DNA from: Clavulina sp. PMI_390
Lineage: Eukaryota; Basidiomycota; Agaricomycetes; Cantharellales; Hydnaceae
NCBI GenBank assembly: GCA_015039315.1
Contig: WIDE01000007.1
Span: forward strand, 492,813 to 556,812
Length of the DNA stretch: 64,000 bases
Direction of reading: 5' to 3'
Position 1 is the first letter of the stretch, and each line of letters opens with the position of its first letter. The notes below the pieces were generated by a model. It had not been told where the DNA came from. It saw only the letters and a list, made by a program, of their open reading frames with translations, and did no database searches. Below are positions 47,243 to 58,605 of this stretch, one piece after another. A program made the translations under genes and the position numbers.

Positions 47243-49252
47243 AATCGCATTCCAAATCTTCGCCTCGGATCTCAGCTTCCCTGGACATTCTTATTCGTAA
47301 ACAGCCCTTCGCCGCCGCCATGCTCTTACAAAGGCACCCCACCCACCCGAATGAACATGTGACACATCGATCGTGTGTGTCTTCTTCCAATTCTGCGGAA
47401 TTTCTGACAGCGATCTAGGAACTCCACCATCCCCCCACGCCTCATGCCTGACGGACGCTCCCATTGCTTATCTCCGGGACCCACGAATCCAATTTGGGCA
47501 TGGAAGCCAGACGAGAACACGGATGCCAATGCAGTCGTTGTCCCTCCCCCTTCATTTCGTTGCGGCTAGAAATTGAGGATATCAAACTGGAGAAAAATGA
47601 TGGAAGGCGCCACGTGTTGATTAATTGTGGCTCTATTTTAGCCAAGTTTTCGCTGGTGGAAAACAGAAAGGTGAGATCATTCGGTGTAAGCCGCCAGCCA
47701 AGGGGTGTCTTTTTATTTTGGATAATTGTGTGTGGGCTGCGGGCGCACACACACGGAGATGAGGTTAGGTGACAGAAGGCTTCCACATTCCTGCCCCTGC
47801 CACCAGCAAATGACATCATCGAGTTGGAATAAAGAAGCCTTTTTTTCTTGCCTTGAGGTCCGAGCCGAGTCGGGGGGCGAAGAGCAGGGTACGTTCACTG
47901 ATCTATTTTATTTTTCGTTGGCCGGAGTCATGGGGCTCATCTAATTCAAACTATCAGTGACTGGAACGAGGAAGGGAGCGGAGGGGACAATTCTTACGCC
48001 TGCAAAATCTGTCTGCCCATAACCGCCGTGTTTTTCCCTTTAGTAGTATTGTACTAGCATTGAATGAATGATGATTTTGATGGGGAATCATGCACACCCC
48101 TCGTCCCGCATCCCGCAATCCGCAGAGTGCAGATTGAGCTTTCTCAGGGATTGTGCATGCACGGGCACGAGGGGGAGGGAGAGATGTCAAAGTTTGAATC
48201 TCTCTTTGTGCTCTGCACGTGTACCCCCCTTTTATATATAGCTCATGACTCGACAGCTTCCGAACGCGCGGGATGACTACTGCTGTAAATTTAGCCTGTC
48301 AAGAGGAATTTATGGGGTTGGACTTTGAGGTGGTGGTTACACACGCTCGGGGGTTTCCACCTCCGCTCACACAATGGAGGAGACGAGAAGAGCGTGGGAT
48401 GAATAGAGCATAGACTTTTTGACGAAGCGCAGAAGTTCGCTAGTTTCGCAACTGGGCACACAGAACCATCACGCGAGAAAAAGGGAAAACAAAAGGGCGA
48501 TATCACCATGGCACGCCGTAACATTTAATCGGCCTAGGCCCTAATTGTACACAGGTTGGAGTCGTGAAAGATCCAGACCGAGAGATACGAGAGTCCGAAA
48601 GTGATGTAAAGAAGTAAATTGAAAATGGTGGTACGAGTAGTGGGGAGCGAGAAACAAAGAGTTGACAAGGAGCGAGGATCCAAGGATCATGGTGGATTGT
48701 TAATCCACCAGTTGAATGAAGTATGGATAGAAAACCGATAAACGCGAAAGTCCGGATGAGAAAGAAATGGGACGAGGAAAGCTTGGCAGGAGCCCGGCTT
48801 TCTGGGACGCTATTCAACGGGGGTGAGTTGAGATTGAGATTTCTCGGATCGAGATCAGATGATCAGCGGGCGCGAGTCAAAACGGGCAGGGAGGAGACGG
48901 ATGGGGGGGAGAGAAGAATAGAGGCAGGGTGAGGGTGTTGCGAGCCAGCATGAGCCGAGGTGGAAGCCGACCCAGGCCTTTACTGAGTAGGTACGAGGTG
49001 TGTGAGATTATATATGGATTGGTGCGGGCTACACAGGGATCTAGTATGCCCAAATGTTAGAATTTGGGTGAAAGGCAGTACTGTACACCAGACCTACGGA
49101 TAAACACGGAGACTAGAGGCAAGGAAAAGTGAGGAGCGCTGGTACGTAGCACCATGCTGTGTTGACGAAAAGAGAGCGGGCAGCGTTAGTGATGGTCCAG
49201 CATCATTAGTGATGTGGGGGGGGACTAACCAGGGTTGAGGATGGCAGAGCAT
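47243..49252. other. Gene-poor intergenic stretch, middle part
   Basis: About 2 kb without a supportable gene. Short open frames on both strands have mixed composition and no motif. The strand composition changes: plus-strand purine-rich from about 48540 to 49200. Long 5' or 3' untranslated regions of the flanking small genes, or a noncoding transcript, could lie here. Confidence 0.5.
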
Positions 49253-49694
49253 CTACTCAGTCTCCTCACGGCGCCAGCCAGGTCCCCACATGCCCTGGTT
49301 CCCGGGCTTGTTGCTAACGGTACGGTCCTAATCAGAAAATAAGAGGATGAGGGGAGCATCCAGGAAGGAGGGGAGCATCAATGGGGGAGCGTACCTCGAG
49401 CTGAAGACAAGAGCCCGGCAAAAGGGAGACGAGGAAAAGAGAGTCAGCAACGGTATTTGCGGAGGGAAAGGACCAGACCAGAGGACGCTCGATCTGCGAC
49501 GGTAGTGCAGACCAAAAGAGGTGAGAAAGTTGTGACAAACCTCAGCAGCGTGAACCTGTGTCGAATTTGCGATAGTCAGCGGCCAATTCGACGGAACAAT
49601 TTGTCCAAGCGAGACATACCTCGGCAATGGGGGCAGCGAAGACGGAGACGACGGCAGCGAGCACGACGATGAGCGACGCGGAGAAGAACTTCAT
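49253..49694 (-). CDS. 56-residue secreted peptide precursor encoded by four exons, two of them micro-exons
   Basis: Exons are 49694-49620 (75 nt), 49555-49541 (15 nt), 49400-49395 (6 nt) and 49327-49253 (75 nt). All introns are phase 0 with GT-AG ends. Exon 1 encodes a classical signal peptide, MKFFSASLIVVLAAVVSVFA, followed by APIAE. Exon 2 gives VHAAE, exon 3 LE, and exon 4 DRTVSNKPGNQGMWGPGW, then RREETE and a stop. The mature region has no cysteine, unlike most small secreted effectors. It has an aromatic WGPGW motif directly before a dibasic RR, a possible Kex2-type site; trimming would leave a peptide ending WGPGW. It has no CaaX end, so it is not a canonical basidiomycete pheromone. 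If the 6-nt exon is skipped, the frame is still kept. No family is recognised. Confidence 0.68.
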
Positions 49695-49794
49695 TTTGTT
49701 CGAGGTAAGTGGAGCGGGTGTGGAGCGTGTAGTGTGCCTTGGAGCGGTGATCGACGCGAGAGGTGTGAAAAGAGGATTTGCGGGCTCCAAAGAT

Positions 49795-49873
49795 CAAGTC
49801 AAGTCAAGTGGGGGGGGGGGGAGAGAGAACTGATGAGGCGGACTTGGGGTCGAGGGAGCGCTCGCTCTTTATA
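49795..49873 (-). promoter_or_regulatory. Core promoter of the secreted-peptide gene
   Basis: On the minus strand a TATAAAG box (49873-49867) is followed by a pyrimidine tract ending in twelve consecutive C (plus-strand G at 49810-49821), then three tandem ACTTG units. The ATG is 173 bases beyond the TATA box. A CT-rich tract between TATA and ATG is common in strongly expressed filamentous-fungal genes, so high expression is inferred. Confidence 0.55.
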
Positions 49874-51331
49874 GGTTTCGCCCCAAGGCTGGCAACCGCC
49901 GTCGGAAACCACCCACGGCGGCGGCAACTGCGCGATCGGGTTTGAATTATCCTGACTGGCCTTGGCACATTTTAATTACCCTTGGGCCTGGGTCAAAGTG
50001 GGGAAGAAGGGTATACCGAATCTCCGGCTGACGATGCGACAACGGCGTGCACTATGATGGCACACATACGCAGGTACTTGGCGACTTGGCCCATTGCATC
50101 GCGCAGCAAGGGGAAAGGCCCCATGAGAGAAAAGTGGCCCAGGGATCTAGATCTCGGCCCCACTCTAGCGTGTCGAGGGTCAGGGATCTTTGACAGGGAT
50201 AGAATAGACCTGAAACGTTGAAACACATCTCCGCCAAACGATAAAAGGGACTGCATCCTTCGTCATCGGCGTCGGACTCAAATTTGTCCCACAATGAACT
50301 GAATGACAAGCGGGCGAAGCTTCCTTCTTCATCGAACGACCGCCAAGTTGACGAAGAACGGATGAGGTTCCTTTACTCCTGTATGCCATGTTATGCCCAC
50401 ATGCAATCTCTCTTGTCCTCATAGGAGCGGCTTCCATATCAGGGTCCAAGTAGCCCCCGAGACTTTCTGATCCCCATTGGTAAATGGGGTGGCTTGAGCC
50501 GCAGGCCCGGCAATCCATCCACCAAACGGTGTCAAACTTTTCCGCTTTCGAATGCGAATCCGTTGAGGATTGTTTGGAAACATCGGAGCCGAAGGACGAG
50601 GACGAAAACGACGATCAGGGTAACTCAGGCACATTAATACAAATATCGGCCTCGTGTTCAAGCATAAACGATTGCGAGAAATGAAAAGGAAAGAAATATG
50701 CTGTTGATGATGACGTTGATATTGATTGGCGTCGAAGGAAAATCCTAAATAGGGTCGGGATTGCTCTATTCTATGCAAATCCTAAAACTCACTTAAAACA
50801 ACTACTACAGGGTGCGACTAGTGTATGGCAAGAAAACATTACAAGATGAGGACATGAGGTGGAGAGCGGAAATGATGTCATGATGGAGAGTGGGGGTTGC
50901 AGTTTGAATGCTTCAAAGCATAGATGTTGGTGCGCAATCTTAGTGGGCATGCCGAGATAGAAGAGAAAGGCAAGGGAAAAAAAAAAGGCAAAATAAGCAT
51001 GATGAGAAAGCTACAGCGGATATGCGGAACGATTATTGGTTTAGAGGCCGAGAGGAACGGAGCGGGGAGGTGGAAAAGTCCGAGCGTATCATGTTTCGTA
51101 AGAAGTAAGGGGGGGTGGGCGAATTGACAACAGAAAACAAGAAGCGACGCCAGAAGGCGTCGGAGACAGATAGGCGAGCATTGAGGTGGAAAAAGGGGAG
51201 GAAACCGGGAGAAAACATAGGCGTCGGTCTCGGTCTGACGATGTCGTCGATGGGCAGCGATGGATCACAGCAAGCATGAGCATTGGCACGAGCATTCGTC
51301 ACTCACAAAGGCAAGGGGGTCATACGGAGAG
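49874..51331. other. Intergenic stretch between secreted-peptide gene and arrestin-like gene
   Basis: About 1.45 kb. It should contain the upstream control region of the secreted-peptide gene and the 3' flank of the arrestin-like gene. No frame is convincing on either strand. Confidence 0.5.
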
Positions 51332-54300
51332 TTAGACATGCGCATGCTGCCTCAGCGTCATGAGGCTTATCTCGCTTCTTGAGCGTCCTACCGCACCCAA
51401 GCTCGCCGGCGGCCTTCCTTCCCCGGGTCTTCCACTTGGCACACCATCAGCCGCCGCAGTAGTGGCGCTCGCCTCATCATACGTTGGCAGGTCGCGATAC
51501 AGGCCCAAAGGAGGCACGGCCGACGCTCCAGGGCGGCTTGCAGCGCCATATGATGGGACGCGGCTCAGAAGACTGCCATTTGCAGCCCCGCTTGCGTTTG
51601 CGTTGGCTATGCTTGTCATTGAGAGCGTAGCGGGAAGCGTCACTTGGTGCCTGGCCCCTGAGCGCGGCTGTGCTTGAGGGTGTGGTATGAAATGCCAGTC
51701 GTCCAGCGCAGTGTTAGAGGAAGACGACGCGGACGAGCGAGAGGACTCGGGGGGCGGGGTCGGAGAGGGCGGACGACTTCGGGTGCGGCGAGCGGAGGAA
51801 GCGTTTTGCTCTGGGTGCAAAGAAGGAAAAGATCCTGCCGAGGAGCTATGATGGTGCTGGTGCTGATGTGGGCGCAGGCTGCTCGTCAGCGCCGAGAGCG
51901 GTTTGAGCGAGCTCGGTAAGTGGAAGAGACCTGAGCTCTTCGTCGATGTGGTATTCGCACCAGCGGCTGACGATGAGCCGTGCGTAGCAGCAGACATGGT
52001 GTCATCCGACCCACTAATACGCTCGCGTTCGCGTTCCCCAGGCTCAGGACTTGGCGCTCGACTGTTCGCGCGACTATGCGCTCTGGACGAAGACGTGCTC
52101 CAAAAGCCGCTCCTCCCACCACCACTACCGTGCGTATTCCTGGAAGGTGGAGCGCTTGAATTCGCCGGTGTCATCCACAAACTCGATCGAGGGGCCGAAC
52201 TGGAGGTTGACTGGCGCGACGCCGCCACCTCCCCCAATGACGCTATCAGCTCCTCGCCAAACGCCAGACGGTCCGTGCCTCCATTCGCGTTCGGAGCATT
52301 ACCTCCGGCAGGGTGCACGATCCCACCACGTGGAGAGCCAGGCTGTGAAAAGTGCTGCCAATCCGATTGGTGATGGTGTTGGTTCTGATGGCGAGGCGAG
52401 CTTGCTCCTGACGCGCCAGCAGTGATAGGGATGAAGCCAAAGTACCCTCCAGTCGGGACATTGTACGATGAGGGCGCTGTTCCGCTTGGGGTGGACGACG
52501 TAGTGAGCTCGGGAGTCGAGGCGGAGTAGTCCAGATCGGCATTCGCGAGGCGGTCATGGACATGCGAGTTGTACGAGGGGAGTTCGACTGCAGGTTCGTC
52601 GTCCTCATCGTCTTCGTCCTCGTAGCCATCCTCATCATCATCCTCGTCAGAATAATCATCGTCCTCTGCACCATCTAGGCCACCTTGCTCGTGCTCGGCA
52701 TCATTCTGCAGCATTCGCTCAAGATTCTCCCCAATTTGCGCGCCCAGATCAGGCGCTGGCGTGTTATCACCTGCATCACCCAGCACATCAGCTCCGAGCT
52801 CGACGTGCCTCAACCTCCTCGCAGTCCCATTCCAATCACGTCTCCTTCTCCGCCTCCTCCCAAGCAGAATCTCCCTCGTCACCCGAGTCGCGGCCCTAAC
52901 CTCTTTCTTCAACCGAGCGTCCATGATATGGACAGGCAGCGCGCACCTCAGCTCGCTGGTGTGGCCATCAAGGTTGGAAAGCATGACGCTAAAGCGAACC
53001 TTATGTGCGACAGCGAGCGGGAGAGCATATGGAGGCGCAGTATTGGAAGTGTGGGAGGAGCCAACTGAAACATGTGATGAGTGCGAAGGGACAGTATGCA
53101 GAGGAATCTGGAGCCCAACGCGAGTATTGATCTCGTCGTCGCCTGTCGTGATGTCCTCTTCCTCGGCAGAGGTTGTGGGAGCAGTGGTCGAGGAAGCGGC
53201 GCTGGAGTCGTTGATAGAGGGAGGAGCTGTGGCGGAGGATGAACCAGGTCCAGAGCCAGAGCCAGAGGCTGAGGCCGAGGAGGTGCGCACATCCTCCTGG
53301 CTTGTCCGTGGCGTCATCTCGCTAGGAGAACCGTTCCCTGAGCCTCCACCAAGAGTGAACATCGCTCGCTTGCCAGCGGCTCTGGATCCTAGAGCTCCAG
53401 AAGACGAAGTTGAAGCAGCGGCAGCGGCAACACTCGCGCTGCTAGAAGCAAGCGCACTGACTGCACTTGCACTTGGTACTCTCGATGGCGGGCGCGAGTT
53501 TGAAGGAGAAGTCATTGCCAAATCCGCAGCATGCCCAGTGCTCGAGTTGGAGTTTCCTCCGACAAGGTTCATAAGGTTCTTCAATGAGGTCGAACGAGAA
53601 CCGTGGCTAACGCGTTTGCCTTCTGGGACGCTCTGGCTCGCGGGAGGAGTCGTCGAGCCAGATGCGAGTGGGCTCTCCGCCATCGTCACACCAGGCGTAG
53701 ACGCTCCTGAGCCCGAAGGGTGCTGATGCTGCTGCGATGATCCAGACCCAGATCCAGACCCCGAGGGACCAGCCTCTGACCCAGTGTTCTTGACAGCCTT
53801 GCCATCCTTGATCATCCACTTGCCCACCGTGACCGTCCTCGTCGAACTCGCAACGTGGTCTGCAATATTCACGCGCGGCCACTTGACGTGAGCGTACTCG
53901 GTGAGTTCCATGCCGACTGAGAGCACTGTCACGCCCTTGGCAGTGGGTGTGAAGCGCATCAGTGCGGGTATCGTATCCCCGGCTGCGTAGGCTTTGTGTG
54001 GGATCATGATCGAGTACATGACCTTACCAGGCCACGTATTCTATTGTACGCAAGATCAAAAAATAAAACAAGGCTCGTGAGTAATGCAAAAAGATTGGAA
54101 ATATCCAAGTGAGAGTTAACGAGAAGATTCACATACCTCAACTTCTAAGCTTTGAGTGTACTCTAGGCTTTCCCAGCTGAATGCTTTGATCACGAATACA
54201 GGTTTTGATGTGTGCCAATTAGATGCAAACGCCGAGCTGCGCACGGCCGTTGCCCGCAGCTTGTAATAGATCTCGGGGTGAACGGCAGCCGAGACCGTAG

Positions 54301-56524
54301 ATGGTGGATGGAGCATCATGGATGCCGGTAGGGAGGCTGAAACATCAAGCTGGAACGGGAAAACATGGCGTCCCTCCTATTGGACGTTACGAGAGAGAGA
54401 ATGAAAGAGTAAGATGTTAGTATTTCAAGCCCTCGAGTACATTTCACCAAATGCGGCTGAATGAGGAAGTGAAGAAGGAAAACAGAAAGGGAAAATATAG
54501 AATCGAGCGCGACACCGCGCGAATCGTGCCCACGCTTCCAATGACCACCGGCCGTTGATCACTCCACGAGGATCTGGGGTAGTGTGGAATGAAATGAAAT
54601 AGATAAACGAAAGAAGGACTTCGCGGACGCTCCGGACCCCCGTTCCTTCTGACACACTTCGAGAGCTTGACTTGCCCTCGCTACGACGCATATGAGGGGA
54701 TCCCCCGCGTCCGAGAGCTAGCAAGTCTCGAACGTGCTCATTGGAGAGGACTGGGTTGAATAGAAGGTGCAGATGACCAAGATGGCACCTGGATCCTAAT
54801 TGAGTCACGCGACCCAAAGCCAATCGGAAAGTAAGCCACTTGACTGACTCAGTGGCTGACTGGGCGCTCGCCCCGCTGAGTCATAGCGCCGCGCAAGCTG
54901 CTGCCAGCCGTACAATTGCCAGCAGCAGCACTAGCACGATACTTTCTCAGCACCACCGGGTTTCGCAATGCCCGAAGCCGTGGCCGAGGCGGGAATCATC
55001 TATCCAGTACATGATTATCACAGAACTGAGTGATGGCTGGCCACCCGGAAGTCTGCATCAGAGTTTCTCGGTCAGGAGGCGTAGGCGTGGAAGTAAAGCT
55101 GGTTGCTTTCACGTTCGGGCGCTATGAGCCCATGCCCGGATTCGGGGCCGAGGCGACGAGTGAACGAATCTCGCAGCAGCCGCCTCGCGTCGCCTCGCGC
55201 CAGTGCAGCATATCATATCTGAGCACAGCATTTGGCGCGAGATATGGGCCGAGGCGCCAGGGTTGCACAGAAGATGGCGACAAATGACGAAGAAGAAGCA
55301 GAGAAATGACAGAGTAAAGTGCGGTCGTAGTGTGGGAGCCGAAAACGAACCTTGATAGTATGTTTGTGCCCTGCGTCGGGAAGGAACGACCAGTGGTGCG
55401 AGAAAATTGTTGGGTTGATAGAGGATTGACTGTCGACGTAGATGAAGATTGTAATGCACGTCAGCAATGCGGCAGGGAATGCGGAGAAAGGGTTTCATTT
55501 CAGACAGACACTCCGTCCCGAATCCGAACAAACAGCGACGCCCGCTCATGCTGTATGGCACTAGACAGCGCCAGCGGATGAGAAAGATTGTAGGAAAGAA
55601 GACTCACTTTGTCCTCTCTCCTGTTGGGATCTTTGCCTTGCCGACGAGATCCAAGGTGATGTCCTTGATGTTCGTCGCCTCGGTAAGTGTTAGGACGACA
55701 TGGCCACTCAAACGTGCGGGCTCGAGGTTTCCCGCGACGCCTCTGCAGATGAGGCGATCACTATTAAGGATGATTTGTAATGGCGAATGAGCGGTGCTTG
55801 GAAAGGCAGGCGTTGAATACGAGTGTGGGTTGTACGAAGAGTATGGCGCGTTGTGACGAGCGGACGCTGTGGCCGAGGCCGAGGCTGAGACAAGGTTGGA
55901 ATGCGAGGAATTGGAGGAGAAGAAAGGAATGGGCATGGATGATGAAGGAATAGGGATGGAGCTTGGTGGGACAGCGCGTGTGGGGGTCGTGGTGGGATTG
56001 GTGGTGGTGTTAGTGGCGGTGGTAGGAGTATTGGGGGTAGTTGTGGCGATAGACAGAGGAGATGTGGGTATGGGCGCGATCGGAGAGGTATGGCCAGTGG
56101 CGTGCGTGTCCAGAGACGGGGAGGGGTACGGAGGGATGCCAGCCACCTCCGGGGTTCCGGTCGTAATCAGAGGGCTATGTAGGGATGTGCAGCAGGCAGC
56201 ACCGGCATGCGCAATACAGTGAATCGTCGGATTGGCAACAGGAGCGGCCGAGTTGTCATAGGGGGATAGTCAGAGTCAGTATTGACTATCAGGTGTGTTA
56301 TCGGCGCCAGATCGAATGGGAACTGACTTTGTAGTATTGCGAGGATGGGTGGAATCGGCATTGGCGTCGGCCGACTCGGCGCTGTCTGAGTTGGCGCTTG
56401 AGCCGCCAGCGCCGCCACTGGTGGAAGCATTGCTCATGGGACCCGCAGGTGGAGAAGTCGTGTCTCGTGAGCTGACAGCGTGTTGCTGTTGCTGCTGATC
56501 AGAATAGATACCGCTTGGGGCCAT
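51332..56524 (-). CDS. Arrestin-related trafficking adaptor (ART family)
   Basis: ART proteins bring Rsp5/NEDD4-type ubiquitin ligases to plasma-membrane cargo for endocytosis. The first exon starts MAPSGIYSDQQQQQHAVSS (56524) and splices (AA, then CCCTCTG at about 56170) into a long Pro/Ser/Thr-rich segment. Arrestin-N strands follow: LICRGVAGNLEPARLSGHVV and LVGKAKIPTGERTK, then (about 55440) FSHHWSFLPDAGHKHTIK. After introns come GRHVFPFQLDVSASLPASM and, in the last large exon (54019-51332), the arrestin-C domain, IPHKAYAAGDTIPALMRFTP. The remaining 700 or so residues are disordered, with an acidic run near 52650-52590. Two LPxY sequences, ELPSYN (about 52580) and DLPTYDEA near the C-terminus, fit ligase-binding PY-type motifs. 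Stop is TAA 51334-51332. Confidence 0.86.
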
Positions 56525-58605
56525 TCTTTCAGATCTAGGCACTTTGCTGTCGTGAGTTTGTGCGCCGAATGACGATGGTGATGTATGATTCGACACCGAG
56601 TCAAGCTGGACAAAGATCGGCTGTCCGTCGAGTCCGATAATGACAGCCCCGAAGCCAAGATGATGATATGCTCTCCAACGAGTCAACAGAGGATTGGGAG
56701 AGGAGCAGCACCAGGTGACAAGCTGAGGTCGGTCCGAGGTTGTTGGTGATTTTCTGGTCTTATACTTGTTTCGGAATGTGCGGCGGATATGCTCGGAGGT
56801 TGCCCTATATTCACGAAAACGGCGAAAATGACGATAGCGGCAAGCGACGATGTAGGGTAAGCCGTAGGATGAGGATATGGATGATGATGGTGGGAGGATG
56901 GTGGCGGAAGTAGAGCAAGACCCGCTCACCGACGCGAAACGCTCTATCGCTGACTAACACCCGTCAACACAAGCGGTCCGGAAGCTCCACCCAAGGGAGT
57001 GAAGGTAAAAAAAAAAAAGTTGCTGGAGCTGTTCACAAAACTTTTCCAAAAGAGGCCTCTTTTCACGGGTCAGGCTGGCAGAGGATGGTGGCGGTCAGAA
57101 GGTGAAAAATCACCAACCGCGTAATGGTTATCTACGCGCGTGCGTACTGTATGCTGGAGAAAGGTTGCCCCCCCTCCCCTTTTGCCCGGAAGAACTCGCT
57201 TGGACCCCTTAGCCGCTTATACTTACTCTTGCAGATGGTTGTGGCTTTGTAAACCCTTGCGCATATGTACTTATGACACAGCCCCTCCTCTCAGTTATCT
57301 CCCCATTCACATGTATCTAGACTACAATACCATGCCATTGGCGTGTCCAGGTCCATACTTATCTACCCCTAAAATTTCTTTTGGTTCCGGACCCCTTTTG
57401 TGGATTGCATCATCGCCCCCAACGGGTTGCCCTGCGCATGAAGCCAATGTCGCTAGAATATAAGCCTCCCTCTTGGCCGGGTAGATCTGAATTAGTTCTG
57501 TTATCTCGCTCGATCACCGTTTCCCATCGGGTCCTTTAACGGAAGCTCCATCGACCCTCGGAGAGGAAATTTCTCGGGCACAACGGAGCGCGCTTGGGTT
57601 GATTCGGTCCGAAACCATATCGGCAAGCTTTTTGTGTTCCCCTTTGAGGATGTGGCCCGATAATCGGCTACTCTAACCACTTTATTCTAACCACTTTATC
57701 AAGGGTCCGCGAGATCTAGATAGCGCAGGCTTCCAAACGTGTATGATGAGAAAGTACAGTAATATTTTCCCGCTGAAACCAGAGCATGAATCCCATTGCA
57801 AGAAGAGAGATGAAGACAATCTAGATCTGTCGTGAGCTCCTGAAGACATGTGAGTGAAGGGAAGAGTGTTCTGGACCGCCTCCTGACCACGGATTCAGAT
57901 TGAGGCGGCGCCGCGGACACCCTCAAAAGCCAGATATTCGTAATCTCGCTCCACGAGCTTCGATTGCTGTCACGGCAGGCTGATCCCTCGCTCGTGCGCA
58001 GCAAATAGCGGTGCAACTAGTATCGTAGTTGGGTTGTTGACGTACACGAACAGTTTGCATTATCAAGGGGATGTGTCATGAATCACATACTCTTGCAATA
58101 ATGATTCAAAGATAGAATTCGCTGCGGCCGGATATCGGATTGACCCTCAGCTTTGCATCTGCTGCTGGTTGGACCATGGTTAGTTGTGCAGTGGCTCAAG
58201 AGCTTGGGCAAATCCACTGATTAGGGCGTGCGATAAGGCTGGCCCAGCTCAGGCTCGTAAAGTCATCTATCTGCTGCGGCATCGCAATATGTCATAGTAT
58301 ATGCATCTACTGAATACCTGTAACTGTAACGATCGACACGGGAGGCTCAAGCGGCATGGTTTGTCTCTGCTATCCTCGAGATCGACGAGCGCCTTCCCAC
58401 GCGTCGCGTGCCGCTGCGCTCAGACACCAGAGCGGTCGTCGCGCGGAACCGCCCACCCCTACTAATAAGGCACAAGGAACAAGTTTTTTCGTGAGAGGAT
58501 TACAGAGCTAGGTACCCCTACCACTTTACGCCACGTTGTTACGACCACTGGCTGGCCAGCTCGACTCGTTTCACTGCCCACGACCTTGCCTTGAGAGACT
58601 CGATC
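56525..58605. other. Intergenic stretch upstream of the arrestin-like gene and esterase 2
   Basis: About 2.1 kb between two divergent genes. Homopolymer A (12 bases at about 57008-57019) and a tandem repeat at 57672-57699 are the only visible structures. Short frames, such as one at 57699-58016 on the minus strand, have no recognisable content. No gene is called. Confidence 0.5.
57672..57699. repeat. Perfect tandem repeat, 2 x 14 bp
   Basis: The unit TCTAACCACTTTAT occurs twice in direct succession with no mismatch. It lies in intergenic sequence about 0.9 kb upstream of esterase 2. It could be a replication slippage product or a doubled binding site. Confidence 0.85.

Noticed and set aside
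52761..53726. 321-residue plus-strand frame
   Set aside because: Antisense of the Ser/Gly-rich arrestin tail; no intron structure or domain.
57699..58016. 105-residue minus-strand frame, considered as an F-box relic
   Set aside because: No alignment by eye to any of the three F-box-like genes beyond chance leucines.
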